DNA of 38,831 nucleotides from GWC2-45-44 sp041661665. Lineage in GTDB: Bacteria; Planctomycetota; Phycisphaerae; Sedimentisphaerales; UBA12454. Every line of letters starts with the position of its first letter. Position 1 is the stretch's first letter. The position numbers were made by a program, and so were the translations under genes. Shown here in pieces: positions 29,487 to 37,340 of the stretch. The stretch lies in NCBI GenBank assembly GCA_041661665.1, contig JBAZTW010000024.1:1-38831 (forward strand), written 5' to 3'. The notes beneath the pieces are model-generated. The model saw only the letters and a program-made list of their open reading frames with translations. It was not told the DNA's origin and ran no database searches.

Positions 29487-31964
29487 TTATATTTTTTCTT
29501 CCATAAGATTGACTTCGAATATTTTGCCTTTACTATTTGTCCTGAGGGTTTTAATTTCAAATGGGCCAAAATCGAGACTGGTTTTAATATCCAAAACTGG
29601 CAGCTTCAACTGAGCTGACTGCTTTTTAGAGCTTGAATTAAAAAGCCTGATTATCCAGTCATTATTATTTTCCGCCTTTTTAACGGCAGCTATTTCTATG
29701 GCAGCTTTATTAAGAACCACAAATGGTTTTGGCTTTCTGCCGCTGCCGCAGGGGAAGAAAGATAACGCGAAAGGCTTTTCGTTTTTGGCGAGAGCTTCAT
29801 TTCCAATTATTTCAAGCCTTTTATCAACCGCCCCGCCATTTATCCAGAATCTGAAAAGTCTTTCACCCTGATCTACACGTTCGGTGAACCGGCCTGACAT
29901 AAGCACCTCATTATCGCCTATCGGATGGCCGCTGTATGCAGGCGAACGAAGCAATGTAAGACGTAAATTTCGGCCTGAAAAATCTGAACCGTAAATGCCA
30001 TCATTTATACAGCTAAAGCACTTGTCAGACTTTGTGTTCACAACAGCAACCCACTTTTGAGCGACAGCTTCGTTTCCATTTGATGGTAATTCCTGAGTAC
30101 CAAAAGCAGTCTGACCAAAATAACCGCTCCCCGCTTCAGTCATTGGAATCAGCAGCTTAAGAAGCCTGCTTTTCTGATTCCAGTAGACCCTTGTTTCCAC
30201 TTCAAATTCAGTACCTGCTTTAGGCAGTTTATATCTTTGACAGATAAAAGATTCCTCAAATCCAAACACGGCCTCTACCACCGTTCTGACATCGCCATCT
30301 TCAATAACCCGCACAGAATCAAGCTTAACACCTTTAAGTCCGCTGAATTTTGTGCCGGCAGCTTTGTCAAGGAGTTTGAATTTGCCGATTGTTTTTCCGA
30401 AACCAACTTTTTGCATTTCCCATGGGTCCTCGCTGTCCTCAAGAACAACGGGGCAAAAGGCGTCCTTACCAACAAAATCAACGCCATTTACTCTATATGT
30501 GTCTATAAAGCCGGTCTTGGCATTGACAACAACCTTTAACTGAGAATTGTCAAAAACAATTTTACCGTTCTTTGAAGTCTTTTGAATAGGCGGCTTTTTA
30601 GCAATTTCTTCTAAAGTACAATCAAATCTATTCATCAGGCCTGGTTCTAACACGGCCTGGAACACTATTCGTTTTCGCCAGTCAAGCGCAAGATTGCTTA
30701 ATTCTTTTTCAACCTGACTGGAAATAATTTTGCCATTATGAAAAACTTTAACATTGGTAAAAGTTCCGGTGGTATTAAAATCAGGCAGATTAAATTCGCA
30801 TTCAAAAACGCCTGCAATTTTATTTTGGTGAGGGTTATAAACCAGAACCGGAATCTGTCCTTCTCCCGCTTTCTTCTGTCCAGATGCAAGCGCAAAGAAA
30901 CAGCAAGCCTTTATTTTTGAAAGAATTTCCAGCCCATGATCCATTATTCGCAAAGCCGCTTCCTCAACCGGCTGAATTGATGAGCCTGGTAATATGTCGT
31001 GAAACTGTGCAAACATTAAATCTTTTGAAGCCTGGGCTAATTCATCCTGCGGATATTTTAAAAGCCCATTAGCCTCGGCAGAAGATGCCATTTTTTCCGC
31101 CATATAAAGTTCATTTTCAAGCCGGCGGTGCTTTTGCTTAACACGAACCATAGAAGTATAACAGCCAATTGCCCATGGATTCAAATCCGCCTGACGCCTT
31201 TTAAGGCCGGTATTGCCGTTACGGGCTTGCGTAAAATACTCCTCTGGAGTAGAATGGCATATATTAATATCCTTACGCTGTTTTATCAGTTCATTAATAT
31301 CCGCCAAATCTTTTCTGCTCGGTCCGCCGCCGTGATTTCCTACGCCCCACGGAATTTCCACGATATTGTCTTTAGATTGTTCAATTCTTTCGACAATCTG
31401 TTTTTTAGCTTTTCCAAGACTGGTATTGTACCAGCTTCTGAATCTCTTGGCCAAAACTTCAGAGCCGTCAAAACCCACCCAAACAAAAAGGTCATTTTCC
31501 AGTTCCATAAACGGCTGCTGCGGCCTGCCGAATAAATATGAATCATAACCTGATTTGGCAAGTATCTGCACAAGGCCTCGACTGTGGCCGAAAGGGTCAA
31601 AATTTATAGCTGTTGTCGGTTTAACGCCGAAATTATTTTTGAAATATTGACGACCCGTAAGAATCTGTCGAACAAACGACTCGCCGCTGGGCATATTGCA
31701 GTCAGGCTGAAGGTACCAGCCGCCCATAATATGCCACCTGCCTGCTTTTACAAGTTTCTTAATACGCTCAAAGAGCTTGGGCTCATATTCCCTTACCCAT
31801 TCATATAAAACCACTTCATTGTGATTAAATATAAACGTCTTGTTCTGTTCGCATAACTCGGCAGCCGTACGAAACGTCGACAGCACCTCTGCCGCTCCTT
31901 CTTCCCATTCCCAAAGCCATACAGGATCCAGATGCGCATTACATATTAAATGATTTTTTTTCAT
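29487..31964 (-). CDS. GH38-family alpha-mannosidase
   Basis: 825 residues, no signal peptide, so it acts in the cytosol on imported mannosides. The N-terminal (alpha/alpha-beta) catalytic domain has the zinc-binding HLDPVW (His11, Asp13), the nucleophile region NFDPFGHSRG (Asp123, also a zinc ligand) and GVGNHGGGP (zinc His). A three-helix bundle and large beta-sandwich domains follow, with the retained PVLVYNPHQ and the late GQTAFGTQELPSNGNE region. The ATG at 31964 is preceded by GGGA. It is the last gene of the run PIG-L, PfkB, MFS, polyol dehydrogenase, mannosidase, 49 bp after the dehydrogenase. Confidence 0.93.
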   Translation of the reverse strand: MKKNHLICNAHLDPVWLWEWEEGAAEVLSTFRTAAELCEQNKTFIFNHNEVVLYEWVREYEPKLFERIKKLVKAGRWHIMGGWYLQPDCNMPSGESFVRQILTGRQYFKNNFGVKPTTAINFDPFGHSRGLVQILAKSGYDSYLFGRPQQPFMELENDLFVWVGFDGSEVLAKRFRSWYNTSLGKAKKQIVERIEQSKDNIVEIPWGVGNHGGGPSRKDLADINELIKQRKDINICHSTPEEYFTQARNGNTGLKRRQADLNPWAIGCYTSMVRVKQKHRRLENELYMAEKMASSAEANGLLKYPQDELAQASKDLMFAQFHDILPGSSIQPVEEAALRIMDHGLEILSKIKACCFFALASGQKKAGEGQIPVLVYNPHQNKIAGVFECEFNLPDFNTTGTFTNVKVFHNGKIISSQVEKELSNLALDWRKRIVFQAVLEPGLMNRFDCTLEEIAKKPPIQKTSKNGKIVFDNSQLKVVVNAKTGFIDTYRVNGVDFVGKDAFCPVVLEDSEDPWEMQKVGFGKTIGKFKLLDKAAGTKFSGLKGVKLDSVRVIEDGDVRTVVEAVFGFEESFICQRYKLPKAGTEFEVETRVYWNQKSRLLKLLIPMTEAGSGYFGQTAFGTQELPSNGNEAVAQKWVAVVNTKSDKCFSCINDGIYGSDFSGRNLRLTLLRSPAYSGHPIGDNEVLMSGRFTERVDQGERLFRFWINGGAVDKRLEIIGNEALAKNEKPFALSFFPCGSGRKPKPFVVLNKAAIEIAAVKKAENNNDWIIRLFNSSSKKQSAQLKLPVLDIKTSLDFGPFEIKTLRTNSKGKIFEVNLMEEKI

Positions 31965-32013
31965 AACTATCCCATAACATTAAATGATTCTTGATAACAA
32001 CTATTTTAAAACA

Positions 32014-33231
32014 CTAATCGGCCTGAAATGCCCCTTTAACCAGTTCGATGAGCTTAGTTTTATACTTGCTCTCCTGCTTATCCCAAATCCTGTTTAAAGC
32101 TATTATTAGCTCGTCCCATGAAAACCGGCTGCCATTATTCTGCTTAACATAATATATCAGTCCTGCGGCGGCGCCTTTTGCCATATTCTTCGGCTCAATG
32201 CCAAACTCCAAAGCCAACTGCATTGTGCCGAATATTCGGTCATTTAGGCTGAGCTTTCGCTGCGGATCTCTGGCGGCACGTTCAATTGTATCGTCAAGAT
32301 AAGGATTCGTTATACGCTCAAGCAAATCCTCCGCAAAAGCTCTGTAACCTTTTTCCGTAAAAAGACTATCTCCAAGATTTTTATATTTCTTTATCAAAGC
32401 GGCTCCGGATTCATTTATAAAGGCATCTGCGGCAATCTGCATTATTTTTTTGTCATTTTTAAAATCTGCCATTTTTTTATAGCCTTTATTAGCGCCGAGA
32501 AACGCTAAAAGAGCGTGGATTGCGTTGTGGCCATAAAGTTTGGCCTCTTCAAACGGCAGCAAATCTTCTTTTTCAATAAAAACTTTTATGCCGGGAGTAA
32601 AGTTTTTGATTTTGCATTTGGTTACGAGAATTTTATTAAACTCCTCAACCAAAAAGGCTCTGTCGATGCCGGGGACTATGGGCATTATCTTCTTTTGAAT
32701 AATTTCATCTTTGTCCGTTACGACCTGGCTCATTTTCCCGATAACGGTGTTTAAAAATTGGACAGTTGCCGGGATTTTGCCGAGTTTTGATTTGATTTTT
32801 TCTTCGAGAATTTCCGCCGCGTGGTTGTTATTTTCAGCGGTATAAATTATCGCTGCCTTTGCTATGCTGTTTTGCAGCCCCTGAGATATAAGAGCCGCAA
32901 CGCTGTTTTGGCCTGAATCGTAGAAATTCACCGATGGCAGCGAAGTGCATATTTCCGTGGACTGCGAAAGAGCTTTCAAGAGTTCAACTCTGTCGTTGTC
33001 GTTAGATGGATTGAAAATTTCTATGCCTTCAATTTTGACAGCTTCTATGCCTGTTGATGAAGCGACATTGACATAATAGCTGCCGTTGTTTGCCCTGACC
33101 GCATCGACAAGCTTCTGGTCAATCTCCGCTATTACTATACGTTTGAAATTGCCGCTCTTAAATGCTTCTGCCGCAAACAAACCTGATTGTATCGGCCCGA
33201 AACCAAAACCTGTAAAAACATGCTGTTTCAT
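32014..33231 (-). CDS. Mannitol dehydrogenase-family (polyol/uronate) oxidoreductase
   Basis: 405 residues, a long-chain polyol dehydrogenase. The N-terminal Rossmann motif is GFGFGPIQSGLF (residues 8-19). The family's catalytic region K-x-x-x-N-x-x-H reads KLYGHNAIHALLAFLGA near residue 235-250. It resembles mannitol-1-phosphate 5-dehydrogenase more than secondary-alcohol MDHs in length, but the substrate (mannitol phosphate, mannonate, or another polyol) cannot be decided. Paired with a sugar kinase and a transporter, it probably oxidises or reduces an imported sugar or its phosphate. It starts 8 bp after the MFS gene's stop, so the two are co-translated. Confidence 0.85.
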   Translation of the reverse strand: MKQHVFTGFGFGPIQSGLFAAEAFKSGNFKRIVIAEIDQKLVDAVRANNGSYYVNVASSTGIEAVKIEGIEIFNPSNDNDRVELLKALSQSTEICTSLPSVNFYDSGQNSVAALISQGLQNSIAKAAIIYTAENNNHAAEILEEKIKSKLGKIPATVQFLNTVIGKMSQVVTDKDEIIQKKIMPIVPGIDRAFLVEEFNKILVTKCKIKNFTPGIKVFIEKEDLLPFEEAKLYGHNAIHALLAFLGANKGYKKMADFKNDKKIMQIAADAFINESGAALIKKYKNLGDSLFTEKGYRAFAEDLLERITNPYLDDTIERAARDPQRKLSLNDRIFGTMQLALEFGIEPKNMAKGAAAGLIYYVKQNNGSRFSWDELIIALNRIWDKQESKYKTKLIELVKGAFQAD

Positions 33232-33239
33232 AATTAAAT

Positions 33240-34415
33240 TTATCCTTTTACTTTTAAAACCTGTTCCCTGCGGTAAGCAAAACTAAAACACATCAGGCAT
33301 ATCAATCCTATGCCGGCCGCAATCAATATCGCCGGTTGGTATGTGTTGTATTTATCGTAGATATATCCGCCCAATGGCGCGGCTATGACTGCCGTTATGC
33401 CATGAACAAGAAAAACTATCGGATAAATCATACCGAAATTTTTATGACCATATTCATCAGCGACCTGCGAAGGAATATTCGCAATCATACCGCCGTAACT
33501 CACGCCTGCAAACAAAATAACGGCAAGAAAAACAAACCCGCCGCCCATATCGCCGGCAAGCAGCAGCGAACTTAACGATACCATTATCAGAACGGCTTTA
33601 ATTGTGGATGCCTTGAACCTGTCGTGCATAGCGCCTCCCGCTACTCTGCCGAAAGCATTACCCATTGAAATCAGGCTGATAGCCAGAACGGCGATGGAAC
33701 TTTTATATCCGAAGGAAAGCACCATCGGCTTGAGATTGCCTAAAATCATAAGGCCTGGAAATGTACCCAGACCTGTGGTAATTGCCAGAATGTAGAATCG
33801 CGGCTTGCGAATAATATGATGATATTTTATTGTCGCAGCAATAGTTTTACTACTGTAACCATCCGGGTTCTTTATAATTATCGCGCAGATACATATCGCT
33901 GTGCCGAAGATAATCCCGATGATTTTGAAAATATTCATCACGTCCCAGCCGCGGTTCAGAAATGCCTGAGAGATAAAGGAAAGAATTACCGCTCCAAAGC
34001 CATAGCCGGCAACTACCATCCCGCAGGCGAATCCCTTTCGGTTTTCAAACCATCTCATAATTACCGCTAATACGCAGACATACCCAAAGCCTATCGCGAT
34101 GCCTGTGATAACGCCATAGCCGAGCCATAAAGCGAAAAAATTTGTTCCGCTATGACCCGCCGCTGTATAACTTATGAATATCAGCAGCCCGCAGATGACA
34201 ATCATTAAACGCGGGCCAAGTATATTTTCAAGCCTGCCCGTGAACAGTATCGTGAAAGTCAGCAGGCATATTATTGTTCCGAATACAATCTGGGTCTGCG
34301 TTGTGTTATAGCCGTAGTTTTTTACCAGCTCCGGCACAAAGATACTCCATGCGTATATGCCGCCAAGGCAGATATTGACAACGATTGCAGCGATTAGTAC
34401 AGAATATTTTCTCAT
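33240..34415 (-). CDS. MFS transporter, OFA (oxalate/formate antiporter-like) group
   Basis: 391 residues with about 12 membrane helices. The first helix (SVLIAAIVVNICLGGIYAWS) with IYAWS is typical of the OFA group of the major facilitator superfamily. The MFS loop-2/3 and helix-4 motifs are relaxed (TGRLENILGPR). Other visible segments include GYGFGAVILSFISQAF and LISMGNAFGRVAGGAMHDRF. OFA members carry organic anions; the substrate here may be a sugar acid or small carboxylate used by the operon. The ATG at 34415 gives the standard start at helix 1; a frame to 34502 would overlap the PfkB gene and add 29 non-hydrophobic residues. Confidence 0.85.
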   Translation of the reverse strand: MRKYSVLIAAIVVNICLGGIYAWSIFVPELVKNYGYNTTQTQIVFGTIICLLTFTILFTGRLENILGPRLMIVICGLLIFISYTAAGHSGTNFFALWLGYGVITGIAIGFGYVCVLAVIMRWFENRKGFACGMVVAGYGFGAVILSFISQAFLNRGWDVMNIFKIIGIIFGTAICICAIIIKNPDGYSSKTIAATIKYHHIIRKPRFYILAITTGLGTFPGLMILGNLKPMVLSFGYKSSIAVLAISLISMGNAFGRVAGGAMHDRFKASTIKAVLIMVSLSSLLLAGDMGGGFVFLAVILFAGVSYGGMIANIPSQVADEYGHKNFGMIYPIVFLVHGITAVIAAPLGGYIYDKYNTYQPAILIAAGIGLICLMCFSFAYRREQVLKVKG

Positions 34416-34470
34416 TTTAAGAATAGTTTGAATTAATTCATAACGATTAAAAGCAGCACGAATAATTTTC

Positions 34471-35679
34471 TCATTGTAAGACAATCGAGACCAATTCTTC
34501 AAAATTACTGAACTGAGAATTGTCGTTAATAATACTGAGCATTTTTTCGTACCGTCCTATAGTGCTGTAACGATTGTTTAGTGGAGCTTTTATATAAAGC
34601 GATGCAAAAATATTTGCCATCTGAACCGCCTGTTCGATATTGATTTTACCGTTCCTGAATTTTTCTATATTTTTGACAATATAAGCAACGAAACCTGCCC
34701 TAAACGAATCGCCCGCACCGACCAAATCCTTTACATTGCCAACCATAAATTTAGAGGTTATCTTCTGCGGGGCAATCGTATTGCCTTGCGCATCTCTGTA
34801 AATTACAAATGCGCCATCTTTTACTGTTACGCCAAAAACCCTGGCGTTTTTGTTTTGCCGCCAAAATTTTTCTGAAAGATATTTAAGAAAATAACTGATA
34901 TATTCCTCTTCAGAAACACCGATGTATTTGCCTTTGCCGCTGATGGTATTTTCAATCATTCTCGCTTCATCGTAAGATGTAAAAAATATGTCAAGTTCAG
35001 ACAAAAGCGGCTCTAACAGCTTATACTCTGGCACAGATGCCCCGGATTCGATGAGTTCTCCTGGATTACCCGCAAGGGTATGACTGTCCGCTGTGGTTAT
35101 TATTCCTTTTGCTCTGCACCAATTCATAAAATCCGCAAGATCTTTACCGCCGTTGTCATCTCCTCTGTCCGATAAGCCTGAATACATATAGAAAACAATT
35201 TTTGGCGAAAGCCTTTCTACGGCAGGTTTAAAATATTTAAAGTCAAAATCGTTGTTAGCATTCGGGAAATATGCCAGACCGCCCCTGTCGCCGCAGGGTT
35301 TATTGTAGACAAAAGTAACTCCTGTCGGCAGCGATTGGTGAATAAATGTTGCGGACATATCAACGCTGTTGGCAATCATTGTATCATAGAAAAATCTGCC
35401 GTTAGCATCAAGGCCATCAAAGCCGCCTTTGCCAAGATTAACACCCACTGCGGTTTTAATGCCTGCCTTTGCAACAAGCGGCGCGGTGTTGCCTGGGCCG
35501 CCTGCCGTTGCCAAACCGGAATCTATCCAATTCTTATACTGCTGCTGGGTGTAAGCGGGCATATCTTTTGTTTTGCCTCTGGCAAGACCGCCTTTGCCGG
35601 CTAATCTCTCGACAAACTCAAATTCATTGCTTCTGAAATCCGCAACCGCTGTATTAAAAATTAAAATATCAATGGGCAT
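34471..35679 (-). CDS. PfkB-family carbohydrate kinase
   Basis: 402 residues, longer than the usual ~310. It shows GGPGNTAPLVAKAGIKTAVGVNLGK (substrate side, GG near residue 60), an adenosine-side strand VFGVTVKDGAFVIYR, and the catalytic/anion-hole motif DLVGAGDSFRAGFVAYI with Asp as base, near residue 327. Such kinases phosphorylate sugars such as fructose, ribose, KDG or nucleosides; the insertions here do not point to one. Gaps of 52 and 55 bp to the deacetylase and MFS genes place it in the operon. It may phosphorylate the product of the deacetylase or mannosidase. Confidence 0.88.
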   Translation of the reverse strand: MPIDILIFNTAVADFRSNEFEFVERLAGKGGLARGKTKDMPAYTQQQYKNWIDSGLATAGGPGNTAPLVAKAGIKTAVGVNLGKGGFDGLDANGRFFYDTMIANSVDMSATFIHQSLPTGVTFVYNKPCGDRGGLAYFPNANNDFDFKYFKPAVERLSPKIVFYMYSGLSDRGDDNGGKDLADFMNWCRAKGIITTADSHTLAGNPGELIESGASVPEYKLLEPLLSELDIFFTSYDEARMIENTISGKGKYIGVSEEEYISYFLKYLSEKFWRQNKNARVFGVTVKDGAFVIYRDAQGNTIAPQKITSKFMVGNVKDLVGAGDSFRAGFVAYIVKNIEKFRNGKINIEQAVQMANIFASLYIKAPLNNRYSTIGRYEKMLSIINDNSQFSNFEELVSIVLQ

Positions 35680-35731
35680 TAAAACTCTTGTGAGAAAGCG
35701 ATAACATATTTATTTTTCGAGCCATATTTTA

Positions 35732-36490
35732 TTACTCTGTAACTAAATCTTTAAGTTCTGCTTTCAATATATTATCCTGCGGATAGCCATGACCTAAATG
35801 CTGTCTGAAGCCTTCGGCATATTTACAGCCGGCATGCTGCCCCCTCATTACCCCCTGTCGTTTCATCGACTCAAGATATTCATCCATTCCGTGATGAGCC
35901 AAAAGCCAATCCCTCTGGCTTTTATGACAGCCCAGCATACGCCCCTTTATGTCAATAACCGATGTAATATCCACATAAATTTCAGGTTTAATTCCATTTC
36001 CAAAAATGTCCTTACCTTCAAGAGGGTCGGCATAGTATAGATAAGGAACAAAATCGTAAGCTTTAGCTCCTGGCGTTTCCACATTCGGCACTCCGCAGGA
36101 AAAACAGGCTGTTCTGACTAAATCGGAAGTTATCTCATGGTCAATAAAATAATCCTGCGGGCTGGCTGTAAATACGATTGCCGGTCTGACCTTGCGAATG
36201 ATTTCTATCGTCCTGAGCAGCGATGGTTTATCATACATTACAAACACATCTTCAAGCTCGTTGCAGTAATAACTGCCGCCAAGAACTGCCGCCGCGTTTG
36301 CCGCTTCTTTTCTTCGGATTTTGCTGATTTCTTCCCGGCTGTGAGTTGCAGAGCCGCAATCTCCCGGCGTCATTGTCGCAATATGTATATCCCAGCCTTT
36401 GGCTTTCAGCAAAGCCAGCGTGCCTGCACATACAAATTCCGTATCATCAGGATGACATAAAAACGATAAAACTGTCCTGTTATTACTCAT
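35732..36490 (-). CDS. PIG-L/LmbE-type N-acetylglucosaminyl deacetylase
   Basis: 252 residues with the zinc-binding HPDDTEF motif at 13-19 and a downstream DYFIDHEIT motif supplying the third ligand; also TMTPGDCGSATHSREEISKI and RRKEAANAAAVLGG. The family removes acetyl groups from N-acetyl sugars in small molecules or glycans. No signal peptide. First gene of the carbohydrate operon; AGG lies about 9 bases before the ATG. Its joint presence with an alpha-mannosidase suggests an amino- and mannose-containing substrate such as a glycan fragment, an inference only. The upstream gap contains a MITE-like element. Confidence 0.9.
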   Translation of the reverse strand: MSNNRTVLSFLCHPDDTEFVCAGTLALLKAKGWDIHIATMTPGDCGSATHSREEISKIRRKEAANAAAVLGGSYYCNELEDVFVMYDKPSLLRTIEIIRKVRPAIVFTASPQDYFIDHEITSDLVRTACFSCGVPNVETPGAKAYDFVPYLYYADPLEGKDIFGNGIKPEIYVDITSVIDIKGRMLGCHKSQRDWLLAHHGMDEYLESMKRQGVMRGQHAGCKYAEGFRQHLGHGYPQDNILKAELKDLVTE

Positions 36491-36554
36491 CGCTTAACCT
36501 AACCCGAAACCTTTCTGCTTGTATTTTCAAACCATTTTGCCGATTTAACTATGT

Positions 36555-36653
36555 AGGCAACCTCTAAAAATTGACAATCAAACATACTAAACATTGTTTT
36601 TGACTGGTCGCTTACGCTCGCGGCTCTGATTTACGCATTTTTAGAGATACCCT
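36555..36653. repeat. MITE-like element, copy 2 (99 bp)
   Basis: AGGCAACCTCTAAAAAT at 36555 and ATTTTTAGAGATACCCT at 36637-36653 are the ends; the right one has drifted. The inside matches copy 1 (2906-2993) in reverse, with a longer centre, CTTACGCTCGCGGCTCTG, where copy 1 has lost about 10 bp. It lies between the carbohydrate operon and rpmB. The rest of 36491-36839 holds no gene. Confidence 0.75.
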
Positions 36654-36778
36654 GTAAAATTACCTTTCACCTTATATATAACCAAGGCCACCCCGGCTGT
36701 CAATCCTATGATTAACCGCATATTGGGCTTGTGGGCTCGAATTCACTCTGCTCGCACATCGTGCCGTCGGAAAAATCA

Positions 36779-36812
36779 GTAAAAAAAAGGCGAGATTAAA
36801 AAATCCCGCCTT
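36779..36812 (-). terminator. Intrinsic terminator of rpmB
   Basis: On the minus strand AAGGCGGGATT, TTTT loop, AATCTCGCCTT form an 11-bp stem (one G-U pair), followed by an eight-T run. It lies 28 bp after the rpmB stop. Confidence 0.9.
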
Positions 36813-36839
36813 TTACCTTCAGCTTCCTTTTGAAATCTT

Positions 36840-37100
36840 CTATACTTCGACAGGCTTCTTATAATCTCTTTTCAGAGGTTTTACTACAAGACCCATTTTA
36901 ATAGCCTTTGTCGAAACCTTTATCCTGCAAGGCTTTCCATCAATGATAGCACGAACTTTTTGGATATTCGGCTTGAATTTTCTTTTTGTAATACCCGTGG
37001 TTTTTACGCCGACGCCGCCAAGATATTTGGCCTTACCGCGTCTTGCGATGGTGTTGCCGGTTGTTGTTCTCTTGCCGAGAAAATGACATACTCGTGACAT
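36840..37100 (-). CDS. rpmB: 50S ribosomal protein L28
   Basis: 86 residues. It matches L28: MSRVCHFLGKRTTTGNTIAR at the start (CxxxGK), then KRKFKPNIQKVRAIIDGKP and KVSTKAIKMGLVVKPL. L28 is a 50S assembly protein. GGAG lies 9 bases before the ATG. It stands alone, with its own terminator and a 240-bp leader free of other genes; rpmG is not next to it. Confidence 0.95.
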   Translation of the reverse strand: MSRVCHFLGKRTTTGNTIARRGKAKYLGGVGVKTTGITKRKFKPNIQKVRAIIDGKPCRIKVSTKAIKMGLVVKPLKRDYKKPVEV

Positions 37101-37289
37101 AATTATAGCTCCGAATCACTTTACAATTATCAGGGTCTTAAAGTCCAGCAAGTATAAGCATTTTGCGGAACTTTGCAAGTCCAAAATAAAAATCGTCCTA
37201 ACCTCTTGATTTACAATAACTTACCTTTATTGTTTTTGGCCACTTCTAACGTTTTTTAAGCTCAAGACAGTAGCTATAAGGCACAAAAG

Positions 37290-37311
37290 AGGCCGGTGCG
37301 AAAACCGGCCT
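37290..37311 (-). terminator. Terminator-like hairpin after the beta-helix gene
   Basis: AGGCCGGT, GCGAAA loop, ACCGGCCT form a perfect 8-bp stem. The minus-strand side continues CTTTTG, serving the gene that ends at 37341; the plus side has TTTGTTT. Confidence 0.7.
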
Positions 37312-37340
37312 TTGTTTAAATGTTCAGGTTTGAAAAAATT

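Noticed and set aside
36720..36770. tRNA-like segment (GGGCTCGAATTC)
   Set aside because: It resembles a T-arm only; no acceptor stem, anticodon arm or D-arm can be drawn on either strand.
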